DNA of 64,000 nt from Allocoprococcus sp004560705 (lineage in GTDB: Bacteria; Bacillota; Clostridia; Lachnospirales; Lachnospiraceae): contig NZ_JBQHTK010000016.1 in NCBI RefSeq assembly GCF_052065755.1, positions 1 to 64,000 of the forward strand, in the 5' to 3' direction. Shown in pieces: positions 26,370-35,184 of this stretch (position 1 is the stretch's first letter; every line of letters starts with the position of its first letter). The notes under the pieces were generated by a model, which ran no database searches, was not told the DNA's origin, and worked only from the letters and a program-made list of their open reading frames with translations. Both the position numbers and the translations under genes were made by a program.

Positions 26370-26391
26370 TGACATAATGTGAATTATGTCA
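26370..26391 (-). repeat. Right inverted repeat (IRR) of the invertible segment
   Basis: TGACATAAT-GTGA-ATTATGTCA, a perfect dyad and the inverted partner of 26075-26096. Together they bound a 317-bp segment. Confidence 0.85.
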
Positions 26392-26462
26392 TAAATTATA
26401 TATTTATAGAATATTTTGATTCCATTTCAGCGTGGATTTTCAAGTATAAGGAGGTACGGATT

Positions 26463-26663
26463 TTGAACTATAAGTTATTAAAGACATTTCGAAAAAGGCA
26501 TGGTTTCACACAGGCAGAAGTCGCAGAATATGCAGGTGTAAGCCGTCAGGCATTTTCCAACTATGAGAGGGGCTTGCGGGAGCCATCTATAAAAGTGCTG
26601 ATCATGCTTGCGGATTTGTATCACATCAGTCTGGATGAATTAGTCGGAAGAGAGCAAAAATAA
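26463..26663 (+). CDS. XRE family small transcriptional regulator
   Basis: 66 residues from a TTG start with AAGGAGG eight bases upstream. Nearly the whole protein is one Cro/CI-type helix-turn-helix (FTQAEVAEYAGVSRQAFSNYERGLREPS). It is the first gene after the invertible promoter and may regulate the polysaccharide operon or the switch. An imperfect terminator-like hairpin follows. Confidence 0.9.
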   Translation: MNYKLLKTFRKRHGFTQAEVAEYAGVSRQAFSNYERGLREPSIKVLIMLADLYHISLDELVGREQK

Positions 26664-26669
26664 GAATTT

Positions 26670-26717
26670 CAAAACGCATTGTTTCAGGTGGAGGAGTACC
26701 GGAGACAATGCGTTTTG
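26670..26717 (+). terminator. 13-bp hairpin after the XRE gene, possible attenuator
   Basis: CAAAACGCATTGT pairs exactly with ACAATGCGTTTTG across a 22-nt loop. No T-run follows, so it may be a leaky terminator, an antitermination target or a processing site before the long polysaccharide operon. Confidence 0.55.
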
Positions 26718-26828
26718 GTATAGCCAATTGATTTATAAGCAACTAGTTATTTCATAAATACCAGGAGGAAGCGTAGCTTTGTGGACGGAATAATAGGATG
26801 CATGAGAAGACAAAGTGAAAAGTAAATA

Positions 26829-28712
26829 ATGAGAGACTTTAGAAAAAAGATTGTTAAAAACAGAGAGATGTTTTTGAGGAGTATGGCGCTTCTATTTATG
26901 GATATAGCAATCATTATTATCAGCATGGGGGGAGCGCTTTGGATTCGGTGTGATTTCCAGTTTAGTAAGATTGACAGTATTTTTTTGGAATCTGTGCATG
27001 ATTATATGCTCATTAATATTACCTGTACAGTATTGATTTATTCAATTTTGAGATTATACAGCAGTTTGTGGCGCTTCGCAAGTATAGAAGAACTGAAAAA
27101 TGTCATTATCGCCGTGTGCTTATCATCGGTGGTGCAGACCGCCGGGATGAAACTTATGGGGTGCGAGGTGCCGAGAAGTTATCCGTTCCTTTACCTGCTG
27201 TTGCTTGCGCTTTTGACGATCATAAGCAGATTCTCCTATCGGTTTCTGCGGATTGCCATGCACAAGTACAGAAAAGAAAGAGAAGCTGCGCCCATTCAGA
27301 CGATGATCGTAGGTGCCGGATCCGCCGGTTATATGATTGTTCGCGAGATGAACAACAGCAAGCATCTGAATCGGAAGATTCCCTGTATTATCGACGATGA
27401 TCCGGCCAAACTGGGAACGTATCTTCAGGGAATACCGATCGTCGGAAAGAAAGAAATGATTCCCTATTATGCTGAAAAATACGGAATCGAAGAGATTGTC
27501 ATTGCGATTCCGACGATATCCAGAGAAGGGCAGAAAGAACTGCTGGATATCTGCCAGAATACATCCTGTAAAATCATGATTCTCCCGGGAATCTATCAGC
27601 TGGTCAACGATGAAGTCAGTGTATCCATGCTCCGCGAGGTTCAGATTGAGGACTTGCTTGGAAGAGAGCCGGTCAATCTCGAGATGGATGAAATCATGGA
27701 ATATGTCCAGGGCAAGACCGTGCTGGTCACAGGGGGCGGAGGATCTATCGGAAGCGAAATCTGCCGACAGGTGGCACTGCATAATCCAGGACTTCTGATT
27801 ATCCTGGATATCTATGAAAACAATGCCTACGACGTACAGAATGAACTCCTTGCAAAATATCCGGATATGAACCTGAAGGTTCTGATCGGGTCTGTGAGAA
27901 ATAGAAAACGGATCGATTCCATCTTTGAACAGTATCGTCCGGAACTGGTTTTCCACGCTGCAGCACACAAACATGTGCCTCTTATGGAAGACAGCCCGAA
28001 TGAGGCGATTAAAAATAATGTATCCGGGACCTGGATCGTGGCCCGCGCTGCAGATGCGTATCGGGCGAAGAAGATGGTTCTGATCTCTACCGATAAAGCA
28101 GTGCGCCCGACAAACATTATGGGAGCGTCAAAAAGAGTATGCGAGTTGATTGTGCAGAGCTTTGCACAGAATTCGCAGACAGAATATACAGTCGTGCGTT
28201 TTGGAAATGTACTGGGAAGCAACGGAAGCGTTGTCCCATTGTTCCGAAAGCAGATCGAAGAGGGAGGTCCGGTGACGGTGACTCATCCGGAAGTGATTCG
28301 GTATTTTATGACGATCCCGGAGGCCGTGAACCTTGTCCTGCAATGCGGCGCCCTCGCCAAAGGAGGAGAAATCTTCATCCTGGATATGGGGGAACCCGTT
28401 AAAATCGTAGAACTGGCTGAAAAAATGATTCGTTTATCCGGATATGAACCGGATGTCGACATTCAGATTAAATTTACAGGACTGCGCCCGGGCGAAAAAC
28501 TGTATGAGGAACTTCTGATTGATGAGGACAATCTGAAAAAGACGGATAAAGACCGCATTTTCGTTGCCCAGCAGACGGGTGTCGATTCTGCAAAAATACA
28601 GGAGACCGTCCAGAAACTGATCGAAGAAGCATACGACGAGACGCAGGACATGCGCTCTTATATCAAAGAATTGGTACCGGAATATGCTCCGCAGGGAATT
28701 GTAGAAGAATAG
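26829..28712 (+). CDS. CapD-type nucleotide-sugar dehydratase/epimerase with membrane domain
   Basis: 627 residues. Four N-terminal membrane segments are followed by a Rossmann-like domain (IVGAGSAGYMIVREM) and a C-terminal short-chain dehydrogenase domain with VLVTGGGGSIGSEICRQ, DIYENNAYDVQNEL and FHAAAHKHVPLMED. This is the full-length PglF/CapD/FlaA1 architecture, membrane-bound UDP-GlcNAc 4,6-dehydratases that begin synthesis of deoxy-amino sugars for surface glycans. The next gene encodes the phosphoglycosyl transferase that could use the product. Confidence 0.93.
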   Translation: MRDFRKKIVKNREMFLRSMALLFMDIAIIIISMGGALWIRCDFQFSKIDSIFLESVHDYMLINITCTVLIYSILRLYSSLWRFASIEELKNVIIAVCLSSVVQTAGMKLMGCEVPRSYPFLYLLLLALLTIISRFSYRFLRIAMHKYRKEREAAPIQTMIVGAGSAGYMIVREMNNSKHLNRKIPCIIDDDPAKLGTYLQGIPIVGKKEMIPYYAEKYGIEEIVIAIPTISREGQKELLDICQNTSCKIMILPGIYQLVNDEVSVSMLREVQIEDLLGREPVNLEMDEIMEYVQGKTVLVTGGGGSIGSEICRQVALHNPGLLIILDIYENNAYDVQNELLAKYPDMNLKVLIGSVRNRKRIDSIFEQYRPELVFHAAAHKHVPLMEDSPNEAIKNNVSGTWIVARAADAYRAKKMVLISTDKAVRPTNIMGASKRVCELIVQSFAQNSQTEYTVVRFGNVLGSNGSVVPLFRKQIEEGGPVTVTHPEVIRYFMTIPEAVNLVLQCGALAKGGEIFILDMGEPVKIVELAEKMIRLSGYEPDVDIQIKFTGLRPGEKLYEELLIDEDNLKKTDKDRIFVAQQTGVDSAKIQETVQKLIEEAYDETQDMRSYIKELVPEYAPQGIVEE

Positions 28713-28731
28713 AGAGATACGTATTTAGGGG

Positions 28732-30528
28732 ATGAGGGTGGCTATGAAAACGGAAGAAAGACATCAGAAGAATCCGTATCATAAGCTTACGGAATATCAG
28801 AAACGTTACATGAAGGTGAAGGATATATTGGACAGAGTACTAGCTATCATAGGACTTTGTATATTATCACCACTGTTTCTGATCATAATCGTTATGTGTA
28901 AATCAGAAGATGGATGGAATGCACCAGTCTTTTTCTCACAGAAAAGGGTGGGCATTCATAAAAAGCATTTTCAGCTATATAAATTCCGCAGTATGAAACT
29001 GGATACGCCGCACGACACTCCAACCCATCTGCTCGCGAATCCGGAACAGTACATAACCAAAGTCGGGAAAATGCTTCGGAAAACTTCACTCGATGAATTG
29101 CCGCAACTTTGGAATATCGCCAAAGGCGATATGGCTGTCGTCGGACCGCGCCCGGCACTTTGGAATCAGTTTGATCTGATTGAAGAGCGGGACAGATATG
29201 GTGTTCACCAGATTAAGCCGGGCCTCACCGGCTGGGCACAGATCCACGGGCGGGATGAACTGGAAATCAGAGAGAAAGCTAAGTTAGATGGGTATTATTT
29301 GAGACATTTAGGATTTGTAATTGATATAAAAGCCTTTCTTGGAACGATTGTCTCCGTGGTTAAGAGCGATGGGGTTGTAGAAGGTGGTACAGGGGCAATT
29401 CGTGGGAAGGGAGAAGAGAAGACCGCTGAAGAGAGGACTGAAAAGAAGACCGCATTAATTGTGACGAATCATTCTTATATGCTCTGGCAGTTCCGGAGAG
29501 AGCTGATTGCTGAATTGATGAAAAAATACCATGTCATCATCAGCATGCCTTTCGTGGGACACGAAGAAGATTTCAAAGCCATGGGTGTGAAATGCATTCA
29601 GACCAATGTGGAGCGCCGGGGGATGAATCCGGTAAAAGATATGTCTCTTATCAAAAGCTACTTTAAGGTGATCAGGGATGAAAAACCGGATATCGTTCTT
29701 ACCTATTCGATTAAACCAAACATTTATGCCGGGTTCGTGTGTGGAGTGCTGAAAATACCGTTCTTCGCCAATGTGCAGGGGATGGGAACCGCATTTCAGA
29801 ATCCAAGGTTGGCAAGATTTGTTTCGATGCTGTATAAAGCGGCGTTCCGAAAAGTCAAAGCAGTCTTTTTCGAAAATGAGGCAAATGCAGAAGAATTCTG
29901 TAAAAGACAGATTATCGAAAAAGACAAAGAAGTTGTACTTCACGGAGCTGGCATTAATCTGGACTATTATTCCCTGCAGCCGTATCCGAAGAATGATAAA
30001 GTTCATTTCCTGTATCTTGGAAGAATTATGAGAGAGAAAGGGATGGATGAACTTTTCAAAGCGGCAGAAAGGCTTCATGAGGAGCAAGAATCATTTGCAC
30101 TGGATCTGGTTGGTTTTTTTGAAGATGAATATAAAGAAAAGGTGGAAACGCTGCAGAAAAAAGGTGTTGTTATATTTCATGGATTCCAGAAGGATCCAAG
30201 ACCTTTTTATACGGCGGCTGACTGTATCGTAATGCCAAGCTATCACGAAGGGATGAGCAATGTGAATCTGGAAGCGGCGGCAATCGGAAGACCGGTTATT
30301 ACATCCGATATTCCCGGATGCAGGGAAGCAGTGGAGGATGGGAAGACTGGGTATTTGTGTAAAGCGAAGAATGCTGAAAGTCTGTATAGGGTGATGAAGA
30401 AAGTGTTGGAATTGCCAGTGGAAGAAAGAGAAGCTATGGGAGTGGCGGGACGTCGGAAGATGGAAAGGGAATTTGATAAAGGGGAAGTTGTGAGACGGAC
30501 GATAGAAGAGATTGAGAGACGGGGATAG
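28732..30528 (+). CDS. Fusion of initiating phosphoglycosyl transferase and GT4 glycosyltransferase
   Basis: 598 residues; the ATG at 28744 (MKTEERH) is an alternative start with a better spaced GAGGGTGG. Residues about 30-230 form a bacterial sugar transferase: one membrane re-entrant helix, KRVGIHKKHFQLYKFRSM, LRKTSLDELPQLWNIAKGDMAVVGPRP, KPGLTGWAQ. A charged linker at about 230 leads to a GT4 domain (VTNHSYMLWQFRRELIAEL ... MPSYHEGMSNVNLEAAAIGRPVITSDIPG). The N-terminal part would load the first sugar phosphate on undecaprenyl phosphate and the C-terminal part add the second sugar at once. Confidence 0.93.
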   Translation: MRVAMKTEERHQKNPYHKLTEYQKRYMKVKDILDRVLAIIGLCILSPLFLIIIVMCKSEDGWNAPVFFSQKRVGIHKKHFQLYKFRSMKLDTPHDTPTHLLANPEQYITKVGKMLRKTSLDELPQLWNIAKGDMAVVGPRPALWNQFDLIEERDRYGVHQIKPGLTGWAQIHGRDELEIREKAKLDGYYLRHLGFVIDIKAFLGTIVSVVKSDGVVEGGTGAIRGKGEEKTAEERTEKKTALIVTNHSYMLWQFRRELIAELMKKYHVIISMPFVGHEEDFKAMGVKCIQTNVERRGMNPVKDMSLIKSYFKVIRDEKPDIVLTYSIKPNIYAGFVCGVLKIPFFANVQGMGTAFQNPRLARFVSMLYKAAFRKVKAVFFENEANAEEFCKRQIIEKDKEVVLHGAGINLDYYSLQPYPKNDKVHFLYLGRIMREKGMDELFKAAERLHEEQESFALDLVGFFEDEYKEKVETLQKKGVVIFHGFQKDPRPFYTAADCIVMPSYHEGMSNVNLEAAAIGRPVITSDIPGCREAVEDGKTGYLCKAKNAESLYRVMKKVLELPVEEREAMGVAGRRKMEREFDKGEVVRRTIEEIERRG

Positions 30529-30661
30529 TGAGTTGGATAGATAGAGAAAGTCGAAGGCGATATGAAGGGAGAGAATTCATATCGTTTTCGCGTATGCTGG
30601 TTTTTGGGATGAATTGGGCATCGGGGGTGGTGGGGATGCGGGGGAAGAAAGGGACACAGAT

Positions 30662-31630
30662 ATGACATTAACGAATTATTGGTGGCTGCTGATATGGCTT
30701 TTTGTCGCCGGGGGGATTTTGACAATTGCGGTGCCGAAAAGGCCGGAGCGAGTGTTGGGGAAGACGGAGAATAGATGGAGCTGGGGGGCAGCAATCTTGC
30801 TGGCATGTCCGTATGCTGTATGGTGTATGAACAGATCGAACTTCGGAGACACCGAAGTGTATAGAACGACATTTCTAAATGCCCCGGCAGTTATTTCACA
30901 GATCCCAGTGTATTTAGCAGAACATACGAAAGATCGTGGCTTTTCTGTTTTGATAATTATAATTAAATCAATTATCGGAAATAGCGATAAGTTGTTTTTC
31001 CTATTGATTGCAATATTCCAAATCTTTTGTGTTGTATATTTTTTTAGAAAATATTCTACAGATTTTCTGCTATGCATGTTCATGTTTGTGGCTTCTACAG
31101 ATTATTTGTCCTGGATGTTTAATGGTATGCGTCAGTTTATTGCTGTAGGTATTATCTTGTTAAGCTTTGGACTTACTTTAAGAAAAAAATATATCCCCGC
31201 GATATGTTTGATTTTGTTAGCTGCTACCATTCATGGATCTGCGCTTTTGATGTTGCCTATTTTATTTGTGGTTCAAGGAAAAGCGTGGAACAAACGAACA
31301 CTTCTGATGATGGCTGGCGTTTGTGTGGTAATTTTGTTTGTGGATCAGTTTACTACAATTCTTGATACCATGTTGGCAGAAACACAATATAGTGATTTGA
31401 TAACAAATGAAATATGGACAAACGATGATGGAACGAATATGCTTCGCGTGTTGTTTTATTCTATTCCGGCTGTTTTGTCTCTTGTTGGAAAACGATATGT
31501 GGATGCGGAAAATTCACCAGTTATAAATATGTGTGTAAATTATGCTTGTTGTACTTGTTTGATATATTTTTTGTCCGCATTCACTTCTGGAATTTACATC
31601 GGAAGAATTCCAATTTTTATGACGCTGTAG
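30662..31630 (+). CDS. EpsG-type polysaccharide polymerase, C-terminally truncated
   Basis: 322 residues from MTLTNYWWLLIW, many membrane helices. It is paralogous to the 369-residue protein at 57466-58575 (shared MTLTNYWWLLIW start, KAWNK and SGI(Y/F)IGR segments). The paralog continues for about 45 residues after IGR, while here the frame ends in IPIFMTL and TAG. The break coincides with what looks like an insertion-sequence end (TGTAGCCC) at about 31626. EpsG proteins polymerise repeat units; loss of the last helices probably inactivates it. Confidence 0.75.
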   Translation: MTLTNYWWLLIWLFVAGGILTIAVPKRPERVLGKTENRWSWGAAILLACPYAVWCMNRSNFGDTEVYRTTFLNAPAVISQIPVYLAEHTKDRGFSVLIIIIKSIIGNSDKLFFLLIAIFQIFCVVYFFRKYSTDFLLCMFMFVASTDYLSWMFNGMRQFIAVGIILLSFGLTLRKKYIPAICLILLAATIHGSALLMLPILFVVQGKAWNKRTLLMMAGVCVVILFVDQFTTILDTMLAETQYSDLITNEIWTNDDGTNMLRVLFYSIPAVLSLVGKRYVDAENSPVINMCVNYACCTCLIYFLSAFTSGIYIGRIPIFMTL

Positions 31631-32060
31631 CCCATTGTCAAGATAGGAACAAAAAAATTATTGCAGATTTATTCACACTCGAAAGAGTGCTTTTTTTTTG
31701 CGCTTTTCCGGGTTGCCTGAATTTTTGCAAATTTCTCCCAGACGCTTTTTTGTCCCTATTATATCTATAGGGGTCTACCTTTATTATTGAGGTTATTCAT
31801 ATTATCTCACGCCCTGAATCTGGGGCATATTCCAAATCCCTATGGCAATAGGTGTCATAACCCTTTCGGGCTCGGGGTGCCAGCCCGCCGCTCTTGCTTT
31901 GCGGAAGTATCATTATCATCTACAGATTATGGCTCAGAGGAATGCCGGTACCTCCTTAGATCATCTATGATATCGCTGCGTATAATTTCGCCTCCCTTCC
32001 CGGTCATGGCGATAGAATATCCTGGCTCCTTGTAGATGGTTGTTTTGGAATACCGATATT
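31626..32060. mobile_element. Insertion-sequence debris at the left edge of the island
   Basis: No intact gene is seen from 31631 to 32355. ATAGGAACAAAAAA (31643-31656) and its near inverted copy TTTTTTGTCCCTAT (31746-31759) resemble the multiple terminal repeats of IS21-like ends. Between them lies a small terminator (CACTC-GAAA-GAGTG then T9, 31676-31699). Minus strand 32060-31931 has a short open tail (GYSIAMTGKGGEII) that I cannot assign. The region is probably a decayed IS that truncated the EpsG gene. Confidence 0.4.
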
Positions 32061-32278
32061 AAGATGTCAAGGTGCAGGTAGAGGGCAGAATTTGCCTTTC
32101 TGATTTTATATCGTTTTTAGAGGGAGATGCGTAAAAGAAATGTGTTGAAGCTAAGTAAAGATTATTCCTCAGAGTAAAATAAGATTATAGTTGAAAAATA
32201 AGTGCATCAACATTACAAGCATTGATGCCGAACATGATATCTCAATGCGTGAAGTATAGCGCCGCCATTAATGTAAAC

Positions 32279-32312
32279 GATGCCCGGAGTGCCAAAAGGC
32301 TCCCCGGGCATC
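32279..32312. terminator. Hairpin downstream of the AAA ATPase gene
   Basis: GATGCCCGG pairs with CCGGGCATC across a loop. Read on the minus strand it follows the ATPase gene stop and likely ends its transcript. Confidence 0.65.
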
Positions 32313-32355
32313 AGTGTTTGGGATTATTAAGTTTAGCGGCCATTCATCAGTCAAG

Positions 32356-33951
32356 TTAGTCTCCGAAAATATCGTTTTCTAATTCTTGATAAACAATCAT
32401 ATCTGGAGTAATTAGTTTTGCCAGTGTATCACGCATGATCATTTCACCAGTATTACCACAACCGGTAATACCAAGGAGTTTTTTCCCTAATGTGCAAATA
32501 TCGTTTCCTGCGGACTTGATATCATCTGGGGCATTTCCACGAGCAACACTTTCTGCAATCTTTTGCGTTTTGATGGCTAACAAATCATTCGCCTTATCAG
32601 GTGAATTAGCAGCTTGACACCATTTCTTTAAAACGGAATCATCCAAGATATAAGATTCAATGTGTCGACGGGAAATTACTTTAACTCCACTGGCTTGTAG
32701 GTCTGCAATTTCCTCAGGACTTCTATCATCTCGATCCACAAGACGAACTATGGTCGAAGAAGGAGAAACACTGGTTATGAAATCAATAACAGATTGTTTG
32801 TTTTCAATATCGTTGCAACTTCCGAGTGAATAAAAAATGGTGTTTGGATGTGTACTCTTGAAAATGGTAGAGTAGCAGCGAGCGTCAAAATCTTTTCTTT
32901 TTCTACCCCGCGTGGTTCCTTCACAGAAAACAATTGTCTCAGGAGAAAGAAAAGGTGCGTAATCGTCCAGTGTAATTTCGACCATTTTATTCCAGAGAGA
33001 TGTGTCACAGCTACTTGGCTCTAACGTAACATTTTCATCGAAATCATATCCGTCGAAATTTAAGAAAACAACTTCTCCGGGATGCTGTTCTAAAAGTTTT
33101 CTGGCTTCTTTTAACATACCAAAAGAATGGGTAGCAATCCATAACTGAGACTCATTTGGAACAAGCTGAAAAAGTTCAGTAAGAAGGCGTGCTTGTAAAC
33201 TGGTATGAATGTGTGTTTCGGGTTCATCGATACAGAAAATGGTATCTTTATAGAATTCACTTTTAACAACCATATCTAAAAGCAAATCAAAGGCAGCTTT
33301 TTCTCCACCAGATAGTTTTTCGTAGCCATATTTGGTCGTTGTTCCTTTAGAAAAATAAAACTCAGCTTTATCCGTAACCAAACCAATTTCTGTTAATATT
33401 AAATCAGGAAAAAGCCGTTTGAGTGGTTCTCTGATTTTATTAAGCATCGCATCTCTAAGTGCCTTGACAGTTTTTGTGTCGTTTTTCTCGTCGTATAATT
33501 GCGAAATGGTTTCTGAGATGAGTCGTTGATAGTTATCATTAACAGTAGAGTCATTCTGAATCATCATACCGTTGTCTACTGTTTCTAATGGAGAATTTAA
33601 TTTTTGCAAAGTAGTTACTGATATATTGGGTGAGTTTCTGTATGCTGTTCTAAAATAGAAAAACTGACGAAATTGTTCCCGTGATAAGTTCGATATGTCA
33701 CTATGGAAGTCAATGCTGACCAATTGATAGCTACGTCTCCGATCTGTGGTGTCTTTTTTACAATAATCATCATTAGCAGCATTATTATATCCCTTATTCA
33801 AATGCCACGTTTTAAACGAATCAAATAAGGAGCTTTTTCCACAGCCATTAGGACCTACTAAAACAACAAGTTTGGCTGTAGACGGTATGTTTTCTATGGT
33901 CAGATCGGTAAACCGCTTAAATTTTTGTAATCTTATCTTTTTAATTCTCAT
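32356..33951 (-). CDS. AAA ATPase with TOPRIM/DUF4435-like C-terminus, candidate defence protein
   Basis: 531 residues. Walker A is VLVGPNGCGKSSLF at about 30-43, the ABC signature is KLSGGEKAAFDLLLDM, Walker B IFCIDEPETHIHTSLQ and the switch histidine is in IATHSFGML. The last 200 residues show IVFCEGTTRGRKRKDFDARCY and VRLVDRDDRS, the glutamate and DxD pattern of TOPRIM/DUF4435 domains. This matches OLD-type nucleases or a single-chain version of the PARIS system (AriA ATPase plus AriB). AGGAGTGAG precedes the ATG. It stands alone at the edge of a mobile island. Confidence 0.75.
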   Translation of the reverse strand: MRIKKIRLQKFKRFTDLTIENIPSTAKLVVLVGPNGCGKSSLFDSFKTWHLNKGYNNAANDDYCKKDTTDRRRSYQLVSIDFHSDISNLSREQFRQFFYFRTAYRNSPNISVTTLQKLNSPLETVDNGMMIQNDSTVNDNYQRLISETISQLYDEKNDTKTVKALRDAMLNKIREPLKRLFPDLILTEIGLVTDKAEFYFSKGTTTKYGYEKLSGGEKAAFDLLLDMVVKSEFYKDTIFCIDEPETHIHTSLQARLLTELFQLVPNESQLWIATHSFGMLKEARKLLEQHPGEVVFLNFDGYDFDENVTLEPSSCDTSLWNKMVEITLDDYAPFLSPETIVFCEGTTRGRKRKDFDARCYSTIFKSTHPNTIFYSLGSCNDIENKQSVIDFITSVSPSSTIVRLVDRDDRSPEEIADLQASGVKVISRRHIESYILDDSVLKKWCQAANSPDKANDLLAIKTQKIAESVARGNAPDDIKSAGNDICTLGKKLLGITGCGNTGEMIMRDTLAKLITPDMIVYQELENDIFGD

Positions 33952-34140
33952 ATTCTCACTCCTGTTGTGGTTTTAAAATCAAATTATTATTTCTCAAATT
34001 GATGAGCACTTTTTAGTTCCAAGTGTAAAAACTTCTACTAATTAGAGTATACATCTTCGTTGGAATATTATCAACCAGCATTCGACGCATATCGAAACAA
34101 TAAAAATTACTATTTGGAATAAATATAAACTGTCGTTTGA

Positions 34141-34421
34141 TTTATTTATCTGCCTGATTATGTGTTAGAAGTTTTACAGGAGTGGAAAGAGATGTTGAAA
34201 CCGGTCAAGCAAAATCAGCTGGATTTGATTCTTCGATATTCTAACGGCAGACCGCTCTCGGAGGAAACATTGCTCTGTTTGCTGGAAAAGCAGTTACTGC
34301 AACAGGGACTTCCGGTCATGCTCAGGCGGAGATGATCACGGAGCGTTACGGTTATATCATTGATACTTGCCGTAAGCAGTGCACCCAGGACTTTGAAAAA
34401 GAATTCTATAAAGGGATGTAA
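34141..34421 (+). pseudogene. Tyrosine integrase remnant with an internal deletion
   Basis: The frame from 34141 reads LPDYVLEVLQEWKEMLKPVKQNQLDLIL and RYSNGRPLSEETLLCLLEKQ; after a frame change it reads SGHAQAEMITERYGYIIDTCRKQ to the TAA at 34421. These are the two flanks of a phage/ICE-type tyrosine integrase. The segment that should hold the HSLRHS catalytic box (about 30 residues) is gone. A terminator hairpin (34426-34455) follows. It suggests an older element integrated nearby. Confidence 0.7.
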
Positions 34422-34425
34422 AAAG

Positions 34426-34455
34426 AGCCGCCCTTCCGCATCGGGAAGGACGGCT
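34426..34455 (+). terminator. Terminator after the integrase remnant
   Basis: AGCCGCCCTTCC pairs with GGAAGGACGGCT around a short loop, with one G-U. It still marks the original end of the integrase gene. Confidence 0.8.
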
Positions 34456-34493
34456 GCATTTATGAAGGAAATGAAAAAAAGAAAAGGAGGAGC

Positions 34494-35090
34494 TTATTTT
34501 GAATGGGGAGGATGAGAAGTAGGAGTTGTCGAATCATCAGTTTCCTCAGATTCCGATGATTCTTTGGCTGAAGTGGAAGGATTGGAGGTATCACTGGCGG
34601 TTTTATTGTGGAAGGCAATTGCCTGGATCAGTACGATGATTGCTGCAGTGACCTGATCTGATAACTGGTTTTTACAGTAATAGTCCGGTTTTTTGCCGCT
34701 ATTCATGGAGTTCAGGAACTGATCAAGGCATTTGAAGCATTCTTTGCCATCAGAATATTTTTTCTGACTTTCAATGGCGCTTTCACAGGATACCTGTACA
34801 TAGCCATGGTATCCTTCGTCTGTGATGTAATCGGCATACTTTTTCAGTGGGAGAGAAAGTCCCTGAGTCCGGGAATACATTGCCATGAGATTCCAGACCG
34901 CATTATGGAGATTGAAAAGCAGTAATTCCTTCCACATGGAGGAAGACAGGTTATCACGATCAGGGTGATTGATGAGGTCCGCTATGTGGCTTAAAGATTC
35001 CAGGGCGTTACTGCATCTCATGTAATACCAAGGTGCATAGTCTTTTACATCGTCACTCAGGAATAAGATGGGGCTTTTGGTGTTTGGCAT
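34494..35090 (-). CDS. Hypothetical island protein with acidic Ser/Thr-rich tail
   Basis: 198 residues, start supported by AAGGAGG on the minus strand. The first 150 residues are helical (WYYMRCSNALESLSHIADLI, LHNAVWNLMAMYSRTQG), and the last 35 are rich in S, T, E and P and probably disordered. One hydrophobic stretch (AAIIVLIQAIAFH) could be a buried helix. I do not recognise a family. It is the last gene of the minus-strand series that also holds a hydrolase and regulators. Confidence 0.65.
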   Translation of the reverse strand: MPNTKSPILFLSDDVKDYAPWYYMRCSNALESLSHIADLINHPDRDNLSSSMWKELLLFNLHNAVWNLMAMYSRTQGLSLPLKKYADYITDEGYHGYVQVSCESAIESQKKYSDGKECFKCLDQFLNSMNSGKKPDYYCKNQLSDQVTAAIIVLIQAIAFHNKTASDTSNPSTSAKESSESEETDDSTTPTSHPPHSK

Positions 35091-35184
35091 GTTGAATACC
35101 TCCTTGGATTATGAGGAAAGCAATGCTTGTCCTCTATTATCTATCGTCTGAAAAGGAAAGTGCGTAAAGTACAAGGGTATTATT

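Noticed and set aside
31931..32060. Minus-strand tail reading GYSIAMTGKGGEII as the end of an IstB transposition protein
   Set aside because: It does not match the IstB endings I know; kept only as unassigned IS debris.
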